Below are positions 16,808 through 24,655 of a stretch of 45,961 nt of DNA, piece by piece. The notes under the pieces are model-generated. The model was not told the origin of the DNA. It saw nothing but the letters and a program-made list of their open reading frames with translations, and did not search any database. A program made the position numbers and the translations under genes. How positions within the stretch are numbered: the stretch's first letter is position 1; each line of letters opens with the position of its first letter. This DNA is from Chitinophagaceae bacterium (lineage in GTDB: Bacteria; Bacteroidota; Bacteroidia; Chitinophagales; Chitinophagaceae), in the NCBI GenBank assembly GCA_023251255.1, contig JAHEZD010000011.1:46271-92231 (forward strand), given 5' to 3'.

Positions 16808-19800
16808 ATGGCACTACCTTTTCTTGTTAAACATATTTACAATGGCGGTTCCGAGGAAGTCATCCGACGTGGAAAAAAAATACATGCGCTTGGCAATGTG
16901 GAACTGATTGAACATGATGAACTCATGGGCAGCGTGGTGTTCCGTGTCAAGGACGATACCTATGCTACTTTTTACAAAGTGTATATCAGCAATTTCAAGG
17001 ATGAAAAAAGTCTATCGCTCCGCTGCACCTGCCCTTACAATTTAAGTGAAATTTGCAGGCACAAAGCCGGCGCATTGTTCCAGTTGCAGGAAATGCTGGA
17101 CAAGAACATGCTGGGCGATAAGACAACGGTGTACAATCAGAAGCACACGGTTGTAAAAATGAAGCTGCTTGATCTGAAGCTGATCAGGATGCTTTCCTCA
17201 CCGGATAGCTTTGAAGCAGCGGAAGAATTTTTGAGGACAAAAAAAGCCATCATCCTTGAAGCAAAAGATGAAAAAGTAATTGCCGAAGTGGATTACAACG
17301 GCAAAAAGCATAAAGTACTCATCCAGAAAAATGAGGAAAGGAATTTTGACACAAGCTGCACCAATTCAGATGACACAACCCATCCGCTTTGTGTGGAGAA
17401 AGTAATTGTGTTCCTGCAATTGTTCAAAGCCTACGGTCCCAATTACTTTGATTCCATCAGGAACTGGGATGGTGTAAAAAATAAACTGCTGGCCATTTAT
17501 GGTTACACATTGGACGACGACCTGAAGGGCAAATTTGAATTTACCTATCAGGATGGCAAGCCCTTCTTAAGGGTGCTTGACACTTCCATCAAACGTGTAG
17601 TGGCAGCACCAGCCCAAGAAGCAAGGCCCAAACCTGCTTGGGCCGAGATGCCTGTTAGTACCGCCTCTATACAGGTGGCTGCTCCAGTTCTGGAAGAACC
17701 AAAGAAAAGCGAATTGAAATTGGGCATTGTCATTACGACCAATGAACTCCAGTACCCATACATACAATTGGAAGCTGTGCAAGGTGAGGCCACTGAGGAT
17801 TTTGCCAAATATGTGGGCAAGGTGGAGAAGCTTGACCTGAACAAGTTCATCAATACGGAAGTGTTCAGCGAAGAAGATAAAATGCTGCTGCAACAGGTAC
17901 GCAAACTGATGCCTGCGGAAGTGAACAAATACTTGACAAGGAACTCCCCTTTTAGCGGTATCTGGGAAAACATCATCCAGCAACATGACGATGAATTACC
18001 GGAAGAGACCAGGCACCTGATCAATGAATACCTGCAGCCCAAGTTCAAGAAACTGTTTGCAGAATTGACAGGCAGCAATTTTGCTTTTTACCTGCCTACC
18101 AAGAAAAGCTTCACCACAGATAACCTGGCGCATGCCGAGCTATCAGCAGAAAAAATTGCACTTGAATTCGTAGTGAACTATAAAGATGCTACCTATGAAG
18201 TGGAATGTAGGGCCAAGCTACCATTGGTTGACCTGAACATCAATGAAAATGAAAGCGAAACACCTTTGTTCTTCCAGTACCAGAACCATTTTTTTACTTG
18301 GGACCGGACAGAAGACATTGCATTGATGCAGAAATTCCTGCCTTCCGGCAAAATGGTTATTGATGCCCACACATGGACCAAACAGTTGCAGCAGTTCATC
18401 CTCCCACTGGCAAAAGAGTACAATGTCCATTTTGGCAATTTGAAAAAGGAAGAAGTAAGGGATGTGAAGCCGGAAATGAAAGTACTGTTGAAGGAACGTG
18501 GTGATTACCTTGTATTCCAACCGGTCTTCACTTATAATGGTTATGATGTTAGAAGTGGCGATAAGGACAAAATCGTGCTGCCCCTGGCCGATAAATTATT
18601 ATTGGTGCACCGTGACCTCGAAGCAGAAAGGGCATTGCTGGCAAAAATCGAGAACCTGCACTCACATTTTATCAGGCCCGTGGACAGCGATACATTGGCA
18701 TTGAAGGGAACAGATGTATTGAAGAACAATTGGTTCTTCCTTTTCATTGATGCGGTGAAGGACATGAACGTTACCGTTCACGGCTTTGACGCACTGAGGA
18801 ACTTCCGTTTCAACACAGCAAAACCCTCTACCAAAATTTATATCAGCAGCCAAACGGACTGGTTTGATGCAAAGATTGAAATACAGTTTGGTGAACAGAA
18901 GGTAACCGTGGACGATGTTAAAAAAGCATTGGCCAATAAGCAGCAGTTTGTGCAGTTGGAAGATGGCACGCTTGGCATTTTACCAGAAGAATGGATAAGG
19001 AAATATTCCCTGCTTTTCAAAGTGGGTGAAGGCAAGCTCGGCAACATGAAACTGAGCAAGTACCAGTTCAGCGTTATTGAAGACCTGTACAGCCAACGTG
19101 ATGAGGAGGAACTCTTTGTTCAACTGGAAGAGAAGTACGACAAGCTGCGCTACAACCATGAAATCAAAAAGATTGATGCCCCTGAACATTTGAAGCCCAT
19201 TCTCCGCCCCTACCAGGAAAGCGGTTTCCAATGGCTCAACTATTTGCGTGAAGTGCAATGGGGCGGCATCCTGGCAGATGACATGGGTCTTGGTAAAACC
19301 ATTCAGGCATTGAGCTTCATGCACCACTTAAAAGAAGAGAGCGGTTCATTGAAAGCCTTGGTGGTTTGCCCAACTACCTTGATGTTCAACTGGCAAAATG
19401 AAATTAAAAAATTTGCGCCCAACCTGAGGTACTACACGCACCATGGCGGTGCAAGAATGAGGGAAACCCTGAGCCATGACCACATTGATGTCATCATTAC
19501 CACTTATGGAACATTGCGGAGCGACATCAAACAGTTCATGGAAGTGTCTTTTGATTATGTGGTGCTGGATGAAAGCCAGGCCATTAAGAACCCGTCCAGC
19601 AAGGTAACCAAAGCAGCTTGTTTGCTTACGGCCAAAAACCGTTTGTGCCTAAGCGGTACGCCTTTGCAGAACAATACGTTTGACATTTTTGCACAGATGA
19701 ACTTCCTGAACCCGGGTATGTTGGGCAGTCAGGAATTTTTCAAGAATGAATTTGCTGTGCCAATTGATAAGTTTGGGGAGAAGGAACAGAAAGACCACCT

Positions 19801-20596
19801 GCGCAAATTGCTCTATCCCTTCATCTTAAGGAGAACAAAGGAGCAAGTAGCCAAGGACCTGCCGGAGAAACAGGAAATGATCCTTTTCTGCGAAATGGGC
19901 GATGAGCAGCGTAAAATTTATGATGCTTACCGCAATGATTTCAGGGACAAGATCCTGGGTGTGGTACAGGAGCAGGGCATCCAGAAATCACAGCTTACCA
20001 TTTTGCAGGGCCTGATGAAGCTCCGCCAGATTTGCGACAGCCCAGCTATTGTGAAAGAAGCCGATGCGGAGAAATTCCCCAATGCTTCCGTTAAACTGGA
20101 AGAGCTGGGAAGGGAAATCACGGAGAATATCAGCAACCACAAGGCCTTGGTATTTTCACAGTTCCTGGGCATGTTGGCGCTGATAAAAGCAAAGCTCACA
20201 GAGCTTGGTGTTGACTATGAATATTTTGATGGAAGCACCACTGCTGCGGATAGGGAAAAAGCCATCAACCGTTTCCAGAACGAAGATGACTGCCGTGTGT
20301 TCCTGATTTCATTGAAGGCTGGTGGTGTGGGCCTTAACCTGACCGCTGCTGATTATGTATATATCGTTGACCCTTGGTGGAACCCTGCTGTGGAGCAGCA
20401 GGCCATTGATAGGACCCACCGCATCGGCCAAACAAAAAACATTTTCGCCTACAGGATGATCTGTACGGATACCGTGGAAGACAAGATCCTGAAATTGCAG
20501 GAAAAGAAACGTGCCCTGGCCAAGGACCTGATTACCGATGATGAAGGCTTCGTTAAATCATTGACCAAGGAAGATGTGGAATACCTGTTCAGTTAA
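16808..20596 (+). CDS. SWIM zinc-finger SNF2-family helicase
   Basis: A 1262-residue DNA-dependent ATPase of the SNF2/HepA type. The SWIM zinc motif lies near the N-terminus (Cys73, Cys75, Cys83, His85). A long family-specific middle region follows, then the two helicase lobes: Walker A in ADDMGLGKT (about residue 825), motif Ia VVCPTTLMFNW, motif II DESQ (about 920), motif III SGTPLQN, and C-terminal motifs SLKAGGVGLNL and QAIDRTHRIGQ. Such proteins translocate on double-stranded DNA and displace bound proteins, including RNA polymerase; the exact cellular task of the bacterial SWIM type is unclear. Motif II is DESQ rather than DEAH/DEGH. It lies on the plus strand, apparently alone, with no strong terminator after it (only a TTTGCC/GGCAAA hairpin at 20600-20618). 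Confidence 0.94.
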   Translation: MALPFLVKHIYNGGSEEVIRRGKKIHALGNVELIEHDELMGSVVFRVKDDTYATFYKVYISNFKDEKSLSLRCTCPYNLSEICRHKAGALFQLQEMLDKNMLGDKTTVYNQKHTVVKMKLLDLKLIRMLSSPDSFEAAEEFLRTKKAIILEAKDEKVIAEVDYNGKKHKVLIQKNEERNFDTSCTNSDDTTHPLCVEKVIVFLQLFKAYGPNYFDSIRNWDGVKNKLLAIYGYTLDDDLKGKFEFTYQDGKPFLRVLDTSIKRVVAAPAQEARPKPAWAEMPVSTASIQVAAPVLEEPKKSELKLGIVITTNELQYPYIQLEAVQGEATEDFAKYVGKVEKLDLNKFINTEVFSEEDKMLLQQVRKLMPAEVNKYLTRNSPFSGIWENIIQQHDDELPEETRHLINEYLQPKFKKLFAELTGSNFAFYLPTKKSFTTDNLAHAELSAEKIALEFVVNYKDATYEVECRAKLPLVDLNINENESETPLFFQYQNHFFTWDRTEDIALMQKFLPSGKMVIDAHTWTKQLQQFILPLAKEYNVHFGNLKKEEVRDVKPEMKVLLKERGDYLVFQPVFTYNGYDVRSGDKDKIVLPLADKLLLVHRDLEAERALLAKIENLHSHFIRPVDSDTLALKGTDVLKNNWFFLFIDAVKDMNVTVHGFDALRNFRFNTAKPSTKIYISSQTDWFDAKIEIQFGEQKVTVDDVKKALANKQQFVQLEDGTLGILPEEWIRKYSLLFKVGEGKLGNMKLSKYQFSVIEDLYSQRDEEELFVQLEEKYDKLRYNHEIKKIDAPEHLKPILRPYQESGFQWLNYLREVQWGGILADDMGLGKTIQALSFMHHLKEESGSLKALVVCPTTLMFNWQNEIKKFAPNLRYYTHHGGARMRETLSHDHIDVIITTYGTLRSDIKQFMEVSFDYVVLDESQAIKNPSSKVTKAACLLTAKNRLCLSGTPLQNNTFDIFAQMNFLNPGMLGSQEFFKNEFAVPIDKFGEKEQKDHLRKLLYPFILRRTKEQVAKDLPEKQEMILFCEMGDEQRKIYDAYRNDFRDKILGVVQEQGIQKSQLTILQGLMKLRQICDSPAIVKEADAEKFPNASVKLEELGREITENISNHKALVFSQFLGMLALIKAKLTELGVDYEYFDGSTTAADREKAINRFQNEDDCRVFLISLKAGGVGLNLTAADYVYIVDPWWNPAVEQQAIDRTHRIGQTKNIFAYRMICTDTVEDKILKLQEKKRALAKDLITDDEGFVKSLTKEDVEYLFS

Positions 20597-20730
20597 TCCT
20601 TTGCCACGAGTAGGCAAATTGGAATGGCTTCTGCAGATTTATCGGGCATCTGTATCGTGCAAAATTTGAATGATTATTAACGCTTCGATCACCAACAACT
20701 AATTATCTTTATTCCTTAAAATTTATAAAA

Positions 20731-21507
20731 ATGGCATTATTTCAATCAAGCAACCCTACCCTATCACAAAAAATATTCGATAGAAGTTTGCATCAAGAAG
20801 CTTCGATGCAAGGGGTTATGAGTGTAAGAGGTACAATTAACAAGTTTGGATTCTTAATGTTAATGGTAATTGCAGGAGCAGCATTTACATGGCAGCAGAT
20901 TTACAGCGGGCAGCCCAATACTGCTTATGCATACATGATTGGCGGGCTTATCGTTGGTATGGTCTCCGGCTTGGCCATTTCCTTTAAGCCTACCTGGGCC
21001 AGCTATCTTGCCCCCATTTATGGCTTAGCAGAAGGTCTATTACTGGGTGCATTATCTGCTATAATCAATACTGCCTTCCAAAAAAATTATCCCGGCATCA
21101 TATTACAGGCAGTGGGCCTAACTTTTGGCGTGGCAATAGCGATGTTCTTGTTGTACAATTTCAGGATTATTAAGGTAACGGAAAAATTCAAGAGCGTTAT
21201 CATTGCTGCTACTTTGGGCATATTCATCTTCTACCTAATTACGTGGGTGGTTGGTTTGTTCAATGTGCAGATACCATTTATGAGCCTTACAAATGGTGGT
21301 TGGTTAGGCATTGGTATCAGTTTGTTCATTGTGGCCATTGCTGCATTGAACCTTCTACTGGATTTTGACCGCATTGAAAAAGGTGCAGAAATGGGTGCCC
21401 CGAAATTCATGGAATGGTATAGTGCATTTGGCTTGCTGGTAACCATTGTTTGGTTATACCTGGAAATCCTAAAACTGTTAATGCGTTTTGCCAATAACAG
21501 GAATTAA
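20731..21507 (+). CDS. Bax inhibitor-1/YccA family membrane protein
   Basis: A 258-residue integral membrane protein with about seven hydrophobic segments between residues 40 and 253 and a hydrophilic N-terminal 35 residues. The order IYGLAEGLLLGALSA, then LTFGVAIAMFLLYNFRIIKVTEKFKS, then ALNLLLDFDRIEKGAEMGAPKFMEWYSAFGLLVTIVWLYLEILKLL, matches the longer YccA-like branch of the BI-1 family. The conserved acidic residues of the last helices (DFD and the Glu in YLEIL) are present. Relatives act as pH-sensitive calcium leak channels (BsYetJ) or bind FtsH (YccA); which applies here is unknown. The ATG at 20731 is preceded by a -7-like TATCTTTA at about 20704. A clear terminator follows. Confidence 0.93.
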   Translation: MALFQSSNPTLSQKIFDRSLHQEASMQGVMSVRGTINKFGFLMLMVIAGAAFTWQQIYSGQPNTAYAYMIGGLIVGMVSGLAISFKPTWASYLAPIYGLAEGLLLGALSAIINTAFQKNYPGIILQAVGLTFGVAIAMFLLYNFRIIKVTEKFKSVIIAATLGIFIFYLITWVVGLFNVQIPFMSLTNGGWLGIGISLFIVAIAALNLLLDFDRIEKGAEMGAPKFMEWYSAFGLLVTIVWLYLEILKLLMRFANNRN

Positions 21508-21525
21508 ATACTATTTCTACAATAG

Positions 21526-21560
21526 AAAGTCAGACTTTAAATTAAGGTCTGACTTTTTTT
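21526..21560 (+). terminator. Intrinsic terminator after the YccA-like gene
   Basis: AAAGTCAGAC (21526-21535) pairs perfectly with GTCTGACTTT, extended by a G-U pair, and is followed by seven Ts. Confidence 0.85.
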
Positions 21561-22029
21561 ATGCCCTTAACAGAAGGATATTAAACTGCATAAGGGCAGC
21601 ATATCCGACAATTCGACCCTAATAGAGGCACAAGGGCTTAGCTTCCACCAAAGTTTAAAATATCAACATAAAACAGTTAAGGTAGCATACAAAAACTTCC
21701 TGCAATATGATAAAATTCATTGTTTCCGTAAGGTAATCGTTCCATATTTACATCATCAAAGCAGTAAATCCCAGGCGAAGATGACCATGGGTTCAACAAT
21801 GGCAAAAAGCGTATAGTTAAAAATCGCTGTATCAACATCTTCACTGTATTGCTGTTTCGTACGGTTCTTGCCAAGGTTTGTTTATGGTTGTGTCCACTTA
21901 CCTACGCGTAAGCAATTGCAATAGATCAACAGGTGCAAACAAACGATAACAACCATTTATTGGCAAGCATTCGTTTTCATACTTAATCGGCATAAGGCAA
22001 CACTGCGATTGCCTTTAAATTGAAGGGTT

Positions 22030-22062
22030 AGGGTTTCCTTTTATAAGGAGACCCTTTATTTT
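22030..22062 (+). terminator. Orphan terminator-like hairpin
   Basis: AGGGTTTCCTT (22030-22040) and AAGGAGACCCT (22045-22055) pair with one mismatch around TTAT, followed by TTATTTT. No plus-strand coding gene lies between the YccA-like gene's own terminator and this one. Confidence 0.55.
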
Positions 22063-22148
22063 AGTACAGTTTTCACAACAAACTCGATTCCCAAAAATTA
22101 CCGTCTAATTATGCCATTCCATAGCAACAATTCAGTGTGGAGCAATTT

Positions 22149-22227
22149 AAAAGTGAGCAAAATAAAATGCTCACTTTTTTTTGCTCAAAAATTTGAGCAT
22201 TTTTTATTTATTTTTTAAAAATGCTCA
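22149..22227. repeat. Palindrome cluster (TGAGCA units)
   Basis: AAAAGTGAGCA (22149-22159) pairs perfectly with TGCTCACTTTT (22168-22178). Directly next comes an 18-base element TGCTCAAA-AA-TTTGAGCA (22182-22199), then a T-rich spacer and a further half-site TGCTCA (22222-22227). The hexamer TGAGCA/TGCTCA thus occurs five times in 80 bases. Confidence 0.85.
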
Positions 22228-22322
22228 GAATGGCAAAAAAGCGCATGATTATCCATATTCGACTAGGACATTATCTGCAAAAATTGATTCCGACTCCTTG
22301 GATTGTTGACTAGAAGAAGGTC

Positions 22323-23555
22323 TTATTTTTTAAGTATTTCCATCACTGTGCCCAATAACACATTTGTTCCTAGGGCCAAATCTTCGTAGGAGGAATATTC
22401 CAGCGGATTGTGGCTGATGCCATCCTTGCTCCGAATGAAAATCATTCCGTAATCACAGCAATAGGAAAGTGGCAAAGAATCATGGAAAGGACCACTCATC
22501 AATTCGGGAGCATCGAGGTTCAATGCTTGGCATTGCGCATGGATAATTTCTTTTATCCAGTCTGCACAATAACGCGGTTCGCTATTGGTATCTTCGGAGA
22601 TGGTATAAGTGAGTTGATGTTTTTGGGTAATGGCCTCAATTCGGTCCATCAATTGTTTTTCGTAGCGGTGGCGGCGCTCCAGATCAATATCACGCAGGTC
22701 AATGGTCATGGTTACTTCTTCTGGAATGATGTTCCTGCTGGCAGGGAAGACATTCAAAGTTCCCACTGTTCCCACAGTGGGTGCACCGGGAACTTGTGTG
22801 GCAATTTCATTCAGGACAATGATGATTTCAGCAGCACCTACCAATGCATCTTTCCTGATGGCCATGGGCACTGAACCGGCATGACCAGCCATACCTTTCA
22901 GTTTCAACGTTAACCACAATGGCCCTGAAATACCAGATACCACACCAATGGGTCTGTTGGCAATGTCCAATACTGGCCCTTGTTCTATGTGCAGCTCCAA
23001 GAAGCAGTAAATGCTGCCCGGTTTATATTCATCTTCCTTGAATTGGGTGATATCGCAACCAAAATCTTTCAACGCTTGTTCACGGGTAATGCCATCTTTA
23101 TCCGTACGCTGCAAATCACCTTCCTCCAGTTTGCCCAAGATGCCCTTGCTGCCAAACAGGCCCTTGTTGAAACGCCAGCCTTCTTCATCGGCAAAGGAGA
23201 TAACTTCTATGCTTCTTGTTGGTTGAATATTGTTTTCTTTCAAGGCCATTACCACTTCAATGGCACAAAGCACACCGGCCACACCATCAAACCTGCCACC
23301 ATAGGGTTGTGAATCCAAATGCGACCCCATCATCAGCACAGGCAGTTCAGGATTGGTACCATGCAGGTGGCCAATAAGGTTGCCAAAGTTGTCAATCTTG
23401 GTGGTCATGCCCGCTTCCCGCATCCATGAGGCTGCCAGTTCAAAAGCCTTCTTTTCATCTGGTGAATGGGCTGGGCGATTGGTGCCTGTTTCGCCAATCT
23501 TGCCTATGAGGCTCATGGCTTCGAAATGGGATTGGAGGCGGGTAGAGTTGATCAT
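22323..23555 (-). CDS. M20 family Zn-dependent N-carbamoyl-amino-acid hydrolase
   Basis: A 410-residue amidohydrolase of the HyuC / allantoate amidohydrolase / beta-ureidopropionase branch of peptidase family M20. Metal ligands can be read: His79 (GSHLDSQ), Asp90 (GRFDG), Glu124-Glu125 (FADEEGWRF), His189-Glu191 (ELHIEQGP) and His382 (ISHNPLEY). The AGHAGSVPM segment is the lid-domain substrate region. Family members hydrolyse N-carbamoyl amino acids, N-carbamoyl-beta-alanine or allantoate to release CO2 and ammonia. Its position at the downstream end of the pyrimidine-catabolism cluster suggests N-carbamoyl-beta-alanine, but a nitrilase-type enzyme for the same step is encoded 4.2 kb away, so it may have another carbamoyl or ureide substrate. 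The ATG at 23555 is at the family start. Confidence 0.88.
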   Translation of the reverse strand: MINSTRLQSHFEAMSLIGKIGETGTNRPAHSPDEKKAFELAASWMREAGMTTKIDNFGNLIGHLHGTNPELPVLMMGSHLDSQPYGGRFDGVAGVLCAIEVVMALKENNIQPTRSIEVISFADEEGWRFNKGLFGSKGILGKLEEGDLQRTDKDGITREQALKDFGCDITQFKEDEYKPGSIYCFLELHIEQGPVLDIANRPIGVVSGISGPLWLTLKLKGMAGHAGSVPMAIRKDALVGAAEIIIVLNEIATQVPGAPTVGTVGTLNVFPASRNIIPEEVTMTIDLRDIDLERRHRYEKQLMDRIEAITQKHQLTYTISEDTNSEPRYCADWIKEIIHAQCQALNLDAPELMSGPFHDSLPLSYCCDYGMIFIRSKDGISHNPLEYSSYEDLALGTNVLLGTVMEILKK

Positions 23556-23563
23556 TTTATTTT

Positions 23564-23590
23564 AATGATGAATTTTAAATGTTGAATTAT
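23564..23590 (-). repeat. Copy of an AT-rich junction repeat
   Basis: On the minus strand it contains CATTTAAAATTCATCATT preceded by TAATTCAA. It lies between the antitoxin-like gene, whose TAA stop it supplies, and the M20 hydrolase start. It is nearly identical to the copy before preA at 25932-25964. Confidence 0.75.
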
Positions 23591-23784
23591 GACTGCAAGA
23601 CTTTAGAAGCTTTCTCCCAATCAATTAATCTTTCAGGATTTTGTTTTGCTTTTGTAATTCTATCCAAAACGATTGCTTGATGTTCAGATGGAGTTATGGT
23701 ATCCTCATCCCATAACGCTTCATTCACTAATAATTTCTCAGCAGGGACTGCATTCAACCATTGCTGAAAACTTTTACTCTCCAT
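23587..23784 (-). CDS. Small antitoxin-like (addiction-module component) protein
   Basis: A 65-residue acidic protein. The C-terminal pattern (PSEHQAIVLDRITKAKQNP followed by LIDWEKASKVL) resembles the short addiction-module component family whose members end with a WEEV-like motif and often precede a RelE/ParE toxin. No toxin gene is seen beside it, so it may be an orphan, or the resemblance may be superficial. The frame extends to a GTG at 23793, but the ATG at 23784 is more likely. The stop codon lies inside the AT-rich junction repeat. It sits between the lipoprotein gene and the M20 hydrolase and has no evident link to pyrimidine metabolism. Confidence 0.55.
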   Translation of the reverse strand: MESKSFQQWLNAVPAEKLLVNEALWDEDTITPSEHQAIVLDRITKAKQNPERLIDWEKASKVLQS

Positions 23785-23823
23785 ATCAATCACATTTATC
23801 TTGATATTATAATTTATTGCACG

Positions 23824-23850
23824 GAAGGGCCCTTCGGCTTTGCTCAGGAT
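23824..23850. repeat. Palindrome plus TTCGGCTTTGCTCAGGAT word
   Basis: GAAGGGCCCTTC (23824-23835) is a perfect 12-base palindrome running into TTCGGCTTTGCTCAGGAT (23833-23850). The second part resembles the dispersed TTCGACTTCGCTCAGG-type word recalled from many genomes and is distantly similar to the element at 12158-12215. Confidence 0.45.
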
Positions 23851-23992
23851 AAACTTGCCACTGCAGCTTCATGTATAATTTGCTACTCGTCCCCAAATCC
23901 TTCGACTATAAATTTATATCCTATTGCTGGTTAACAAAAAAAATACTTTGTTCATTATTACAAACTTATTGGGCCATGTAAAATTGATGGCA

Positions 23993-24025
23993 AACAAAAA
24001 AGCTGCTCCAATATCGGAGCAGCTT
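23993..24025 (-). terminator. Intrinsic terminator after lipoprotein gene
   Basis: AAAGCTGCTCC and GGAGCAGCTTT (23998-24025) form a perfect 11-bp stem. On the minus strand it is followed by a T run, ending the transcript of the lipoprotein gene and probably the whole preA-end of the cluster. Confidence 0.88.
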
Positions 24026-24045
24026 TGTACTGTTATAAAAGAAGA

Positions 24046-24588
24046 TTAATCTTCTTTTGGTTTCTTGATTTTCAACTTTGTTTTGCGATCAGTAACTTTC
24101 AACTTGCTGGTATCTGTCTTTTCTTTATAAGCATTACCATTGTCTTTTATTTTTGTACTAACCGCTTCGGTACTTGCTGGTGGAATATCCTGCTTAACTT
24201 CCAAGTTGTATGGATTTTCCATCAACTTCACTTCGTCAACAGTGTAATTGCCATCTTTTAAAACAAGGCTATTGTTAACGATGTAGCCCCTGTAATCGAA
24301 AGTATCCTTTGTGGATGGGTCATAATAATAATAACTGGTCGGTCGCTGGTTCGTCGTAGCATCAACATAATAGTAATATACAGTATCATACCTCAATACT
24401 ATTTCCTTGTTTGTCTTGATATCCATCAAGCTCCTATTTTCCAAATTACGTTTTGCGTACCTAGTTGTAGTGGTGGTGGTCTTGGTGGTTACCGAACTGT
24501 CAGCGTTTACCTTAGTTGTTTCTGCATTGTTGCAAGCAGCTAGCATTAAAATGGCAGTGGCAGATGCCAAAGAAAATTGCGTTTTCAT
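24046..24588 (-). CDS. Hypothetical lipoprotein with Thr- and Tyr-rich segments
   Basis: A 180-residue protein with a lipoprotein signal peptide (MKTQFSLASATAILMLAAC) whose lipobox LAAC predicts lipidation at Cys19. After it come a threonine run, then a segment with two tyrosine runs (YYYYV and SYYYYD) and a YDTVYYYYVD pattern. The C-terminal 50 residues are rich in Lys, Asp and Thr, with no domain I recognise. The family is unknown; proteins of this look are common small envelope lipoproteins in Chitinophagaceae. The frame extends 11 codons upstream, but the signal peptide begins at the ATG at 24588. The gene follows preA by 67 bases on the same strand and is followed by a strong terminator, so it may be the last gene of the pyrimidine transcript. 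Confidence 0.75.
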   Translation of the reverse strand: MKTQFSLASATAILMLAACNNAETTKVNADSSVTTKTTTTTTRYAKRNLENRSLMDIKTNKEIVLRYDTVYYYYVDATTNQRPTSYYYYDPSTKDTFDYRGYIVNNSLVLKDGNYTVDEVKLMENPYNLEVKQDIPPASTEAVSTKIKDNGNAYKEKTDTSKLKVTDRKTKLKIKKPKED

Positions 24589-24655
24589 TGATGAGATTTT
24601 TTGATTCGCTGACAATACCAAAAAATCATGCCGTTAATATTTTTTAAATTTTTAA

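Larger units (their letters stand above)
21561..22322. other. Gene-free stretch between YccA-like gene and M20 hydrolase
   Basis: About 760 bases without a convincing gene. A 65-residue minus-strand frame at 21677-21874 has no family features and its cysteines and hydrophobic residues form no pattern. The stretch holds a terminator-like hairpin at 22030-22062 with no plus-strand gene before it, and a palindrome cluster at 22149-22227. It may contain an unrecognised small RNA or decayed gene. Confidence 0.55.

Noticed and set aside
21677-21874. 65-residue minus-strand frame
   Set aside because: No family features and no promoter or terminator in the right places.
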